From B30-G6 sp964633115 (GTDB lineage Bacteria > Desulfobacterota > Desulfobacteria > Desulfobacterales > B30-G6), in the NCBI GenBank assembly GCA_964633115.1, contig CAZWEO010000009.1:1-64000 (forward strand): a stretch of DNA of 64,000 nt, written 5' to 3'. Position numbers and translations under genes: made by a program. Positions within the stretch are counted from its first letter, which is position 1, and each line of letters starts with the position of its first letter. The notes under the pieces are model-generated. The model searched no databases. It had not been told where the DNA came from and saw only the letters and a list, made by a program, of their open reading frames with translations. Positions 7,996-15,360 of the stretch are shown piece after piece.

Positions 7996-9609
7996 ATGGG
8001 ACAATTTCAACATCAAGAACTTTTTCCTCTCGGGGAAGACCCAAGCGAATACCGTTTATTAGGTAGCGAGCATATTTCCCTTGATTACTATCAGGACCGG
8101 GAAATTCTCAATATTGCACCCCAAGCCCTGAGTTTTTTGGCAGAGACTGCCTTTCGGGACGTAAGTCATCTGTTGCGAACAGCGCATTTGGAAAAGGTAG
8201 CGGCAATTCTGGATGATCCCGAGGCATCTCAGAACGATCGCTTTGTGGCTCTTGAAATGCTCCGAAATGCGACGATTGCAGCTGAAGGCGAGTTCCCCAT
8301 GTGTCAGGATACCGGTACGGCCATCGTGATTGGCAAAAAAGGGCATTTGGTTATGACCGATGGATCGGATGAGGAGGCTGTCTCACAGGGGATTTTTGAT
8401 GCCTATCAGAAAAACAATCTGCGCTACTCTCAGAACGCTCCGCTCACAATGTATGCGGAACAGAATACGAATACAAACCTACCGGCTCAGATCGAACTGT
8501 ATGCCAACCAAGGAAATGCCTATAAGTTTCTATTCATCGCCAAAGGTGGCGGGTCGGCTAACAAAACCTATCTTTTTCAAGAAACCAAGGCGCTATTGAA
8601 TCCGCAATCCTTAGTAACTTTTATGCGCCAAAAGATGGTTAGCTTGGGTACAGCGGCTTGTCCGCCGTATCATTTGGCTTTTGTCGTGGGCGGCCTGTCT
8701 GCCGAACTCAATCTGAAGACCGTTAAACTGGCATCTGCCGGATATTTAGACCATCTACCAACCAAGGGAGGTGACGCAGGGCACGCCTTCCGGGACATGG
8801 AACTTGAAAATGAAATCCAGGCCTTATCCCGGGATCTTGATATTGGGGCTCAGTTTGGCGGCAAATACTTTTGCCTCGATACGCGTGTTATTCGTTTGCC
8901 CAGACACGGTGCATCCTGTCCCATTGGTATGGGTGTCAGCTGCAGTGCCGACCGAAATATTAAAGCTAAAATTACGCGTGAAGGTATTTTCCTGGAAAAA
9001 CTTGAGAAAAATCCCCAGCAATTCTTGCCGGAGGTGATATCTAGTGGCGAATCAGCTGTGCCCATCAACCTGGATCAACCCATGGACGTCATTCGAACGG
9101 AGTTGAGCCGTTACCCGGTCCGGATCCCCCTGTTGCTATCCGGCAAGATCATTGTGGCCAGGGACATTGCCCATGCAAAAATCAAGGAACGTATTGACCA
9201 AGGGGACGACCTACCCGATTATTTCAAGCAACATATCATTTACTATGCCGGACCTGCCAAAACGCCCAAGGGTTATGCCTCGGGTTCATTTGGGCCCACC
9301 ACTGCCGCCCGAATGGATCCGTACGTACCCATATTTCAGAAGCTAGGGGGCTCCCTGGTGATGCTGGCCAAAGGCAATCGTTCCAGAATCGTAACCGATG
9401 CTTGTAAGAAGTATGGTGGCTTTTACCTGGGCTCCATCGGCGGACCAGCTGCCAGGCTGGGACGGGATTGCATTACGGCCATGAAAGTATTGGCCTATGA
9501 AGAGCTTGGTATGGAGGCCATTTTTGAGATTACGGTCAAAGATTTTCCGGCATTTATTTTGGTGGATGATAAGGGTAATGATTTCTTTGAATCCCTACTC
9601 TCTTCATAG
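7996..9609 (+). CDS. fumA: Fumarate hydratase, class I (iron-sulfur, single chain)
   Basis: 537 residues, close to the ~548 of E. coli FumA/FumB, so alpha and beta regions are fused. The N-terminal MCQDTGTAIV and later SCPIGMGVSC stretches carry cysteines that bind the 4Fe-4S cluster, and the C-terminal GSFGPTTAARMD stretch belongs to the beta region. It interconverts fumarate and malate in the cytoplasm. The start has a GGAG site, and a terminator follows. In complete-oxidising sulfate reducers this enzyme serves the TCA cycle or succinate pathway, as inferred from family knowledge. Confidence 0.93.
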   Translation: MGQFQHQELFPLGEDPSEYRLLGSEHISLDYYQDREILNIAPQALSFLAETAFRDVSHLLRTAHLEKVAAILDDPEASQNDRFVALEMLRNATIAAEGEFPMCQDTGTAIVIGKKGHLVMTDGSDEEAVSQGIFDAYQKNNLRYSQNAPLTMYAEQNTNTNLPAQIELYANQGNAYKFLFIAKGGGSANKTYLFQETKALLNPQSLVTFMRQKMVSLGTAACPPYHLAFVVGGLSAELNLKTVKLASAGYLDHLPTKGGDAGHAFRDMELENEIQALSRDLDIGAQFGGKYFCLDTRVIRLPRHGASCPIGMGVSCSADRNIKAKITREGIFLEKLEKNPQQFLPEVISSGESAVPINLDQPMDVIRTELSRYPVRIPLLLSGKIIVARDIAHAKIKERIDQGDDLPDYFKQHIIYYAGPAKTPKGYASGSFGPTTAARMDPYVPIFQKLGGSLVMLAKGNRSRIVTDACKKYGGFYLGSIGGPAARLGRDCITAMKVLAYEELGMEAIFEITVKDFPAFILVDDKGNDFFESLLSS

Positions 9610-9663
9610 TTAACCAAGTCCCCTGTTGATAATGAATTCGGCTCGTTGGTATTCAGCATTTAT

Positions 9664-9690
9664 CTAAAAAACCGCTATGCGGTTTTTTAG
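9664..9690 (+). terminator. Rho-independent terminator of fumarase
   Basis: Perfect 12-bp stem CTAAAAAACCGC / GCGGTTTTTTAG with a TAT loop and a built-in T run, 54 bases after the fumarase stop codon. Confidence 0.85.
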
Positions 9691-9744
9691 GGTCTTTACA
9701 AACCTATCGTGTTGGTATAATCTGAAAAATTCTTTAATGTGGCT

Positions 9745-9880
9745 ATAAAATCGTGTTCCACGATTTTATGAGACGCGACCATGTCGCTTTTTATGCGAAA
9801 AAAATGGATCTTAATCTAAAATTTGAATTCATCTACCGCTGTTTACTGCGGCCGCAGCAAGCAGCGTGGAATTCAAATTT
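9745..9880. repeat. Composite palindromic repeat, copy 2 (upstream of PFOR)
   Basis: It repeats the modules of 2074-2307: stem ATAAAATCGTG / CACGATTTTAT (9745-9769), the GCGAC/GTCGC stem, a GGATCTTAA block, then AAATTTGAATTC (9819-9830) paired with GAATTCAAATTT (9869-9880). The loop between the last arms contains GCGGCCGC. This copy lacks the ~115-base insert of copy 1. It ends a few bases before the PFOR ribosome site, so it lies in the PFOR leader or promoter. Confidence 0.78.
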
Positions 9881-9899
9881 AAACTAAAGGAGTTATTGT

Positions 9900-12800
9900 A
9901 TGGCAAAGAAAATGAAAACCATCGACGGAAACACTGCCGCAGCATATGTGGCCTATGCCATGAGCGATGCAGCTGCCATTTATCCCATTACGCCATCTTC
10001 ACCTATGGGTGAGTTATGCGATGAATGGGCCGCCAACGGACAGAAGAATATTTTTAATCAAGTGATGGTGGTTCGCCAGTTGCAATCTGAAGCGGGTGCT
10101 GCGGCGGCGGTGCATGGTGCCCTGGCCGCGGGATCGCTAACCAGTACCTATACGGCTTCTCAGGGCTTGTTGTTGATGATACCCAATATGTACAAAATAT
10201 CGGGAGAATTGCTGCCGGGTGTATTTCATGTGACAGCGCGTTCTGTGGCCGGGCACGCGCTTTCCATATTCGGCGATCATCAAGATGTCATGGCTGTCCG
10301 TCAGACCGGTTTTGCATTATTGGCTTCAGCTTCGGTTCAGGAAGTGATGGATCTGGGCCTGGTGTCCCATCTCAGTGCCATTGAAGCTGGTTTGCCGGTG
10401 CTACATTTTTTTGATGGCTTCCGCACTTCGCACGAAATCCAAAAGATCGAAATGATTGATTATGAGGATATGGCCAAGCTGGTGAATTGGGATGCCATCG
10501 CCAAATTTCGGGCCAGAGGTACCAATCCAGAGCGACCTGAATTGCGCGGGACTGCCCAGAATCCGGATGTTTATTTTCAGGGTATTGAGGCATCGAATCC
10601 TTTTTACGCCAAACTGCCCGGCATTATCAGTGACTACATGCAAAGGGTTAGCGAGCTAACCGGCCGGAACTATAATTTATTTGATTATGTTGGGGCAGCC
10701 GATGCTAGCCATGTGATCGTTTCCATGGCTTCCTCGTGTGAAACCATAGAGGAAGCGGTTAATTACTTGGTTGGTCAAGGGCAGAAAGTGGGCCTGGTTA
10801 AAGTACGCTTGTTTCGCCCGTTCTCAGCCGAGCACCTGCTCGCAGCTATACCGGATAGCGCACAGCGGATAGCCGTTCTGGATCGGACCAAGGAAAAGGG
10901 TTCCTTGGGCGATCCGCTTTACCAGGATGTTTGTACCGCTTTTGTGGAATATGCAGACAACATCCCCAAAATCATCAATGGGCGTTACGGACTCAGCTCC
11001 AAAGAATTTAATCCCAGCATGGTTAAGGCGATTTTTGACAATCTTAATGCTGACAAACCCAAAAATCATTTTACGGTCGGAATTGTGGATGATGTCACGC
11101 AGACATCCCTAGCGGTTGCAGATGGCTTTGATGTGGCTCCGGCCGGAACGGTCCAATGCAAATTTTGGGGATTGGGCGCCGATGGAACCGTGGGCGCAAA
11201 TAAAAGCGCTATCAAGATAATCGGTGATAATACCGACATGTATGCCCAAGCCTACTTTGCCTATGATTCCAAAAAGTCCGGTGGTGTGACCATGTCCCAT
11301 CTCCGTTTTGGCAACACGCCGATTCAATCGACCTATCTGATCGACGCTGCCGACTATATTGCCTGTCACAAATCAAGCTACGTGGATATCTACGATGTGC
11401 TCGAAGGCATCAAATCTGGTGGAACGTTTGTAATGAACTCCAGTTGGACTGCCGAGGACATGCAGACCAAACTACCAGCGCATATGCGTCAAACCCTGGC
11501 TCAGAAGAATATCAAGCTTTATAATATTGACGCGGTTCGAATCGCAGCGGAAATAGGCCTGGGCGGACGCATCAACATGATTATGCAAACGGCCTTTTTC
11601 AAATTGGCCAACGTAATCCCCGTTGAGGATGCCATTAATTATCTCAAGGATCAGATCAAGGAGTTATTTGGCAAGAAGGGCGATAAAATCGTCAACATGA
11701 ACAATGCCGCCGTCGACAACACCCTGGCCAATCTGGTTGAAATTCCAGTTCCCGATTCGTGGGCTCAAGCAACTGGATCTCAGGAAACTGCGGCGGACGA
11801 ACCTGAATTTGTTAGCCAGGTGATGCGTCCCATGCTGGCCCAACAGGGTGATAAACTGCCGGTCAGCGTGTTTTCGCCCGATGGTATTTTCCCAGTGGCG
11901 ACTACCCAGTACGAGAAGCGGGGAGTGGCCATCAATGTACCTGAATGGGTGTTGGAAAACTGTATCCAATGTAATCAGTGTGCCATGGTCTGCCCACATG
12001 CCGCCATCCGACCGGTGGTTTTAACGGATGCCGAATGTGAAGCCGCCCCCCAAGGGTATGAGACCAAGAAAGCTTTGGGTAAAGAACTTAAGGGCTATCA
12101 ATTCCGCATCCAAGTGAACACTCTGGATTGTATGGGTTGCGGCAATTGCGCCGATATCTGTCCTGCCAAGAAACCAGCCTTGATCATGCGTCCCATTGAA
12201 ACTCAGACGGAGCTCCAGATTCCAAACCATGAATACTCACTGACGATTCCGGTCCGCGATGATTTGGCTAAACGGACTTCAGTAAAGGGCAGCCAGTTCC
12301 AACAACCGCTGCTTGAGTTCTCGGGAGCCTGCTCTGGCTGTGGCGAGACGCCTTATGCCAAACTGGTGACCCAACTTTATGGCGAGCGTATGATTATCGG
12401 TAACGCCACCGGATGTAGTTCAATCTGGGGTGGATCGGCACCGTCGGTTCCCTATTGTGTCAACAAAGATGGTTTTGGACCAACTTGGGGAAATTCGCTT
12501 TTTGAGGATCCGGCTGAGTTTACCTACGGCATGCTGCTGGGAGTTCAGCAACAACGTAAAACTCTGGCTGATCTGATGACCCAGGCAATGGAAAGTGATG
12601 TCAGTTCTGAGTTGAAAACGGCCATGCAGGGCTGGGCCAATAATTTGGAAGATGCGGATGCATCACGACAATATGGCGATCAAATCAAAGCCCTCTTACC
12701 TCAGGAAAAGGATGGTGATCTGCTCAAGCAGATTGCCGATATGTCCAAACTGTTCACCAAAAAATCGTTTTGGGTTTTTGTGGGGGATGGTTCGGCCTAC

Positions 12801-13427
12801 GATATCTCTTTTGGGGGTATCGATCATGTGCTAGCTTCGGGAGAGGATATCAACGTCATTGTCTATGACACTGAGGTTTATTCCAATACGGGTGGGCAAT
12901 CTTCCAAGGCGACGCCCACGGGCTCGGTGGCCAAGTTTGCCGCTTCGGGTAAGAAAACCAGTAAGAAAGATATGGGCGCCATGTTCATGTCTTATGGGTA
13001 TGTCTACGTGGCAGCCGTTTCCATGGGGGCCAACAAACAGCAGCTCATGAAAGTCATGACCGAAGCTGAGTCATACAAGGGCCCATCATTGATCATGTGC
13101 TATGCACCTTGCATCAACCATGGCATCATCCGGGGAATGGGAAAAGCCCAAGAGGAGATGGACTTGGCGGTTAAAAGCGGCTATTGGCCTTTGTACCGAT
13201 ATAATCCGGAGCTGAAGAAAGAAGGCAAAAATCCCTTTACACTCGACTGCAAAGACCCGGATGGTAGTTTTCAGGAATTTTTGGCTGGTGAGGTACGCTA
13301 TGCTTCTTTGAAGAAGACCTTTCCGGAAGAAGCCGAAAGACTTTCCAAACAGCTGGAAGCTGAGTACATGGAGCGCTATCAGAATATGAAGAAATTGGCC
13401 GAAGTGGCGGCAGAGGAAACCGCCTAG
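9900..13427 (+). CDS. nifJ: Pyruvate:ferredoxin (flavodoxin) oxidoreductase
   Basis: 1175 residues, the length of homodimeric one-chain PFORs. It starts with the domain I signature DGNTAAAYVAYAMSDAAAIY. Mid-protein ferredoxin-like motifs CIQCNQCAMVCP and CMGCGNCADICP bind two 4Fe-4S clusters, and a proximal cluster site CSGCGETPYAKL follows. The thiamine diphosphate motif GDGSAYDISFGG is followed by NTGGQSSKATP. The enzyme oxidatively decarboxylates pyruvate to acetyl-CoA, CO2 and reduced ferredoxin. That ferredoxin could feed the Hdr/Flx complexes encoded further on. The start has an AAGGAG site 10 bases upstream. It is a single-gene unit with its own terminator. Confidence 0.96.
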   Translation: MAKKMKTIDGNTAAAYVAYAMSDAAAIYPITPSSPMGELCDEWAANGQKNIFNQVMVVRQLQSEAGAAAAVHGALAAGSLTSTYTASQGLLLMIPNMYKISGELLPGVFHVTARSVAGHALSIFGDHQDVMAVRQTGFALLASASVQEVMDLGLVSHLSAIEAGLPVLHFFDGFRTSHEIQKIEMIDYEDMAKLVNWDAIAKFRARGTNPERPELRGTAQNPDVYFQGIEASNPFYAKLPGIISDYMQRVSELTGRNYNLFDYVGAADASHVIVSMASSCETIEEAVNYLVGQGQKVGLVKVRLFRPFSAEHLLAAIPDSAQRIAVLDRTKEKGSLGDPLYQDVCTAFVEYADNIPKIINGRYGLSSKEFNPSMVKAIFDNLNADKPKNHFTVGIVDDVTQTSLAVADGFDVAPAGTVQCKFWGLGADGTVGANKSAIKIIGDNTDMYAQAYFAYDSKKSGGVTMSHLRFGNTPIQSTYLIDAADYIACHKSSYVDIYDVLEGIKSGGTFVMNSSWTAEDMQTKLPAHMRQTLAQKNIKLYNIDAVRIAAEIGLGGRINMIMQTAFFKLANVIPVEDAINYLKDQIKELFGKKGDKIVNMNNAAVDNTLANLVEIPVPDSWAQATGSQETAADEPEFVSQVMRPMLAQQGDKLPVSVFSPDGIFPVATTQYEKRGVAINVPEWVLENCIQCNQCAMVCPHAAIRPVVLTDAECEAAPQGYETKKALGKELKGYQFRIQVNTLDCMGCGNCADICPAKKPALIMRPIETQTELQIPNHEYSLTIPVRDDLAKRTSVKGSQFQQPLLEFSGACSGCGETPYAKLVTQLYGERMIIGNATGCSSIWGGSAPSVPYCVNKDGFGPTWGNSLFEDPAEFTYGMLLGVQQQRKTLADLMTQAMESDVSSELKTAMQGWANNLEDADASRQYGDQIKALLPQEKDGDLLKQIADMSKLFTKKSFWVFVGDGSAYDISFGGIDHVLASGEDINVIVYDTEVYSNTGGQSSKATPTGSVAKFAASGKKTSKKDMGAMFMSYGYVYVAAVSMGANKQQLMKVMTEAESYKGPSLIMCYAPCINHGIIRGMGKAQEEMDLAVKSGYWPLYRYNPELKKEGKNPFTLDCKDPDGSFQEFLAGEVRYASLKKTFPEEAERLSKQLEAEYMERYQNMKKLAEVAAEETA

Positions 13428-13460
13428 GCCATTTTCAAACCAAACTTTGTTGCATAAATC

Positions 13461-13488
13461 AAAAGGCCGGCCGTTGTGTCGGCTTTTT
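13461..13488 (+). terminator. Rho-independent terminator of PFOR
   Basis: AAAAGGCCGGC pairs with GTCGGCTTTTT (wobble pairs included), 34 bases after the PFOR stop, with a T run. Confidence 0.7.
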
Positions 13489-13545
13489 GTATGAGATAAA
13501 AGTATACTAATTTTCATCAATTTGTACGGACACAATGTCAGGGCA

Positions 13546-13738
13546 AAAGCGATTCACATATTTTTTTAAGGTGACATATCATGAAGTATCTGCCTCGCTA
13601 GCGCAGTGCCCTGACGGATTGGTGATGTTTCTCCGGACTAATCTTAATAAGAGACTGCTTCATTTCATCACCCATCCGTGGGGCACAAATGAAGCCTCAA
13701 TTTGATATGTCACCTTAAAAAAATATGTGAACCGCTTT
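13546..13738. repeat. Fold-back (MITE-like) inverted-repeat element
   Basis: A perfect 27-bp inverted repeat (13555-13581 with 13703-13729, starting CACATATTTTTTTAAGG) brackets about 120 bases. The inner part folds again: about 22 bases at 13606-13627 pair with 13666-13686 with few mismatches. The whole 190 bases can therefore form one long imperfect hairpin. No coding capacity was seen. It fills the gap between PFOR and the cysteine-cluster gene. Confidence 0.75.
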
Positions 13739-13777
13739 CTGTACGAAACGGAGCGTTAGGCCGACAACAACAATAGA

Positions 13778-14458
13778 ATGGTGAAATCAATGGCACAGAA
13801 TAAGCAGGAAATCCGAACGGAATGCATTCGTTGCGGAACCTGTTGTGAGAAAGGTGGACCCGCCTTACATACTGAGGATAAAGCTTTAATTATGGCGGGA
13901 CATATTCATACGCGCCATCTCTATACCATACGCACGGGAGAGCGTGTCCATGATAATGTCAGCGATTGCCTGATCCCAGCCACTTCGGATATTATAAAAA
14001 TCAAGGGCAAAAGCCAATCCTGGGAATGCGTTTTTTTTCAGACGGCAGATAAGACCTGCGATATTTATGAACAACGACCCCAAGAATGTCGAATCCTAAA
14101 ATGCTGGGATACGCGTGCCATTGAATCCTACTATCAAAACACCCGATTAACCCGACAGGATTTATTGGCTGAAATGGCTGACTTGTGGGAATTGATCCAA
14201 CTGCATGAGGAAAACTGCTCCCACGAGTTGATCAATACCGCTATCCAGAATCTTGATAGGAATTCCGGACATCAGGCTAGCGAAACCATCATTGCAGCCG
14301 TTCAATATGACCAGGCCTTACGCCAACTTGTTATCGAGAAAGTTCAAGTGACTGAGGATATGCTCGATTTCTTGTTTGGACGACCCCTCACGCAATCGCT
14401 CAAAACATCAGGTTGCCGTATTGAGCAGGTCGACGGGAAGAATCGGGTAGTGAAGTAG
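13778..14458 (+). CDS. YkgJ-type cysteine cluster protein
   Basis: 226 residues. The N-terminal CIRCGTCCEKGGP motif, together with the later CVFF and CDIYEQRPQECRILKCW stretch, matches the YkgJ/Fe-S oxidoreductase-like zinc or iron-sulfur binding family (cysteine pattern CxxCGxCC...C...CxxY..RP..C). Function is unknown; members are thought to bind zinc or an Fe-S cluster. The C-terminal ~110 residues are helical and unassigned. Starts at 13778 and 13790 are both possible. No operon partner is visible. Confidence 0.75.
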   Translation: MVKSMAQNKQEIRTECIRCGTCCEKGGPALHTEDKALIMAGHIHTRHLYTIRTGERVHDNVSDCLIPATSDIIKIKGKSQSWECVFFQTADKTCDIYEQRPQECRILKCWDTRAIESYYQNTRLTRQDLLAEMADLWELIQLHEENCSHELINTAIQNLDRNSGHQASETIIAAVQYDQALRQLVIEKVQVTEDMLDFLFGRPLTQSLKTSGCRIEQVDGKNRVVK

Positions 14459-14478
14459 GGTTAGCGGGGTGCGGGCGT

Positions 14479-14545
14479 CGGGTTGCGGGTTACGAGTTGA
14501 GCTTTAAGCAGTTAGCTAGCAGCAGCCTATAGCCTATCAGCCTAA
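14479..14545. repeat. AGCTNTTAGC-type low-complexity intergenic repeat
   Basis: A run of short near-repeats (TTAAGCAGTTAGCTAGCAGCAGCC, shown in part) built on the TTAGC/AGCC motif. The same style recurs at about 18735-18800, 23165-23250 and 49110-49190. It marks the 3' side of the nitrilase gene. Confidence 0.45.
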
Positions 14546-15360
14546 CAGTCTTCAGCCTGGTAGATCTCCGGTCGTCTATGCGGTAGGAAGAAATGCATGC
14601 GATTGTTGCGGATATTTTCAAAAACATCCGCCTTGAGATCTATGACAAGCATGGTTTCGCGACCATGCAGAGACTGCCCGATAATGTTACCAGCTGGATC
14701 CAAAACCACCGCATTGCCGGGGAAAGTAAGGCCTTTTCCATTTACACCGGTTTGGTTGCAGGCAACGATGAAAACACTGTTGTCAAAGGCTCTGGCGGTT
14801 AGATGCCGCAACCAGGAACGCTGTTTGTGAACAGCAAATCCCCTGGGCGACGCATGTGGCATAAATATGATTTCGGCACCATCATTGGCCATGCGGGTTG
14901 TCAGCTCGGGGAAATGGGCGTCATAGCATAACTGAATGCCAAAGGTCGTTTGCTTATGGCTAAATAATGGTACGCTGTTTCCTGGTGTGTAGATATCTTT
15001 TTCGGGTGGTGCGATGTGACATTTGCGATAAACGCCTAATTGGCCGTTTGGCATGGCTGCCATATGGGCGGCAACAATGCTTCCATCCTTTGCTTTTACG
15101 GCCATACCAGCAAGTATCGCGCAGTTATTAAGGGTGGCTAGCTCACAGAGTGAGTCGCCGATGGGACCGGGAATTTCTTGGGCCAGGTTGCGAATATCAG
15201 GGTGATTACTGTAACCGGTGATATTCATCTCCGGAAAGCATACAATATCGACCTTTGCTTTGCGGGCCTCCTTAACATAATCGCGCAGTTTTTCCAGATT
15301 GGATTGGGTTTCACCAACCTGGGCATTACACACTACTACTGCAACGCGTAGATCTTTCAC
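14542..15360 (-). CDS. Carbon-nitrogen hydrolase (nitrilase superfamily)
   Basis: 272 residues with the catalytic triad Glu44 (FPEMNITGY), Lys113 (YRKCHI) and Cys145 (QLCYDAHFPE). Members hydrolyse amides, carbamoyl-amides or nitriles through a cysteine thioester. The exact substrate cannot be told from sequence. The start codon overlaps the stop of the upstream hybrid kinase by four bases, so the two are translated together. It is probably the last gene of a three-gene unit with the siroheme decarboxylase homologue. Cytoplasmic, with no signal peptide. Confidence 0.87.
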   Translation of the reverse strand: MKDLRVAVVVCNAQVGETQSNLEKLRDYVKEARKAKVDIVCFPEMNITGYSNHPDIRNLAQEIPGPIGDSLCELATLNNCAILAGMAVKAKDGSIVAAHMAAMPNGQLGVYRKCHIAPPEKDIYTPGNSVPLFSHKQTTFGIQLCYDAHFPELTTRMANDGAEIIFMPHASPRGFAVHKQRSWLRHLTARAFDNSVFIVACNQTGVNGKGLTFPGNAVVLDPAGNIIGQSLHGRETMLVIDLKADVFENIRNNRMHFFLPHRRPEIYQAEDC

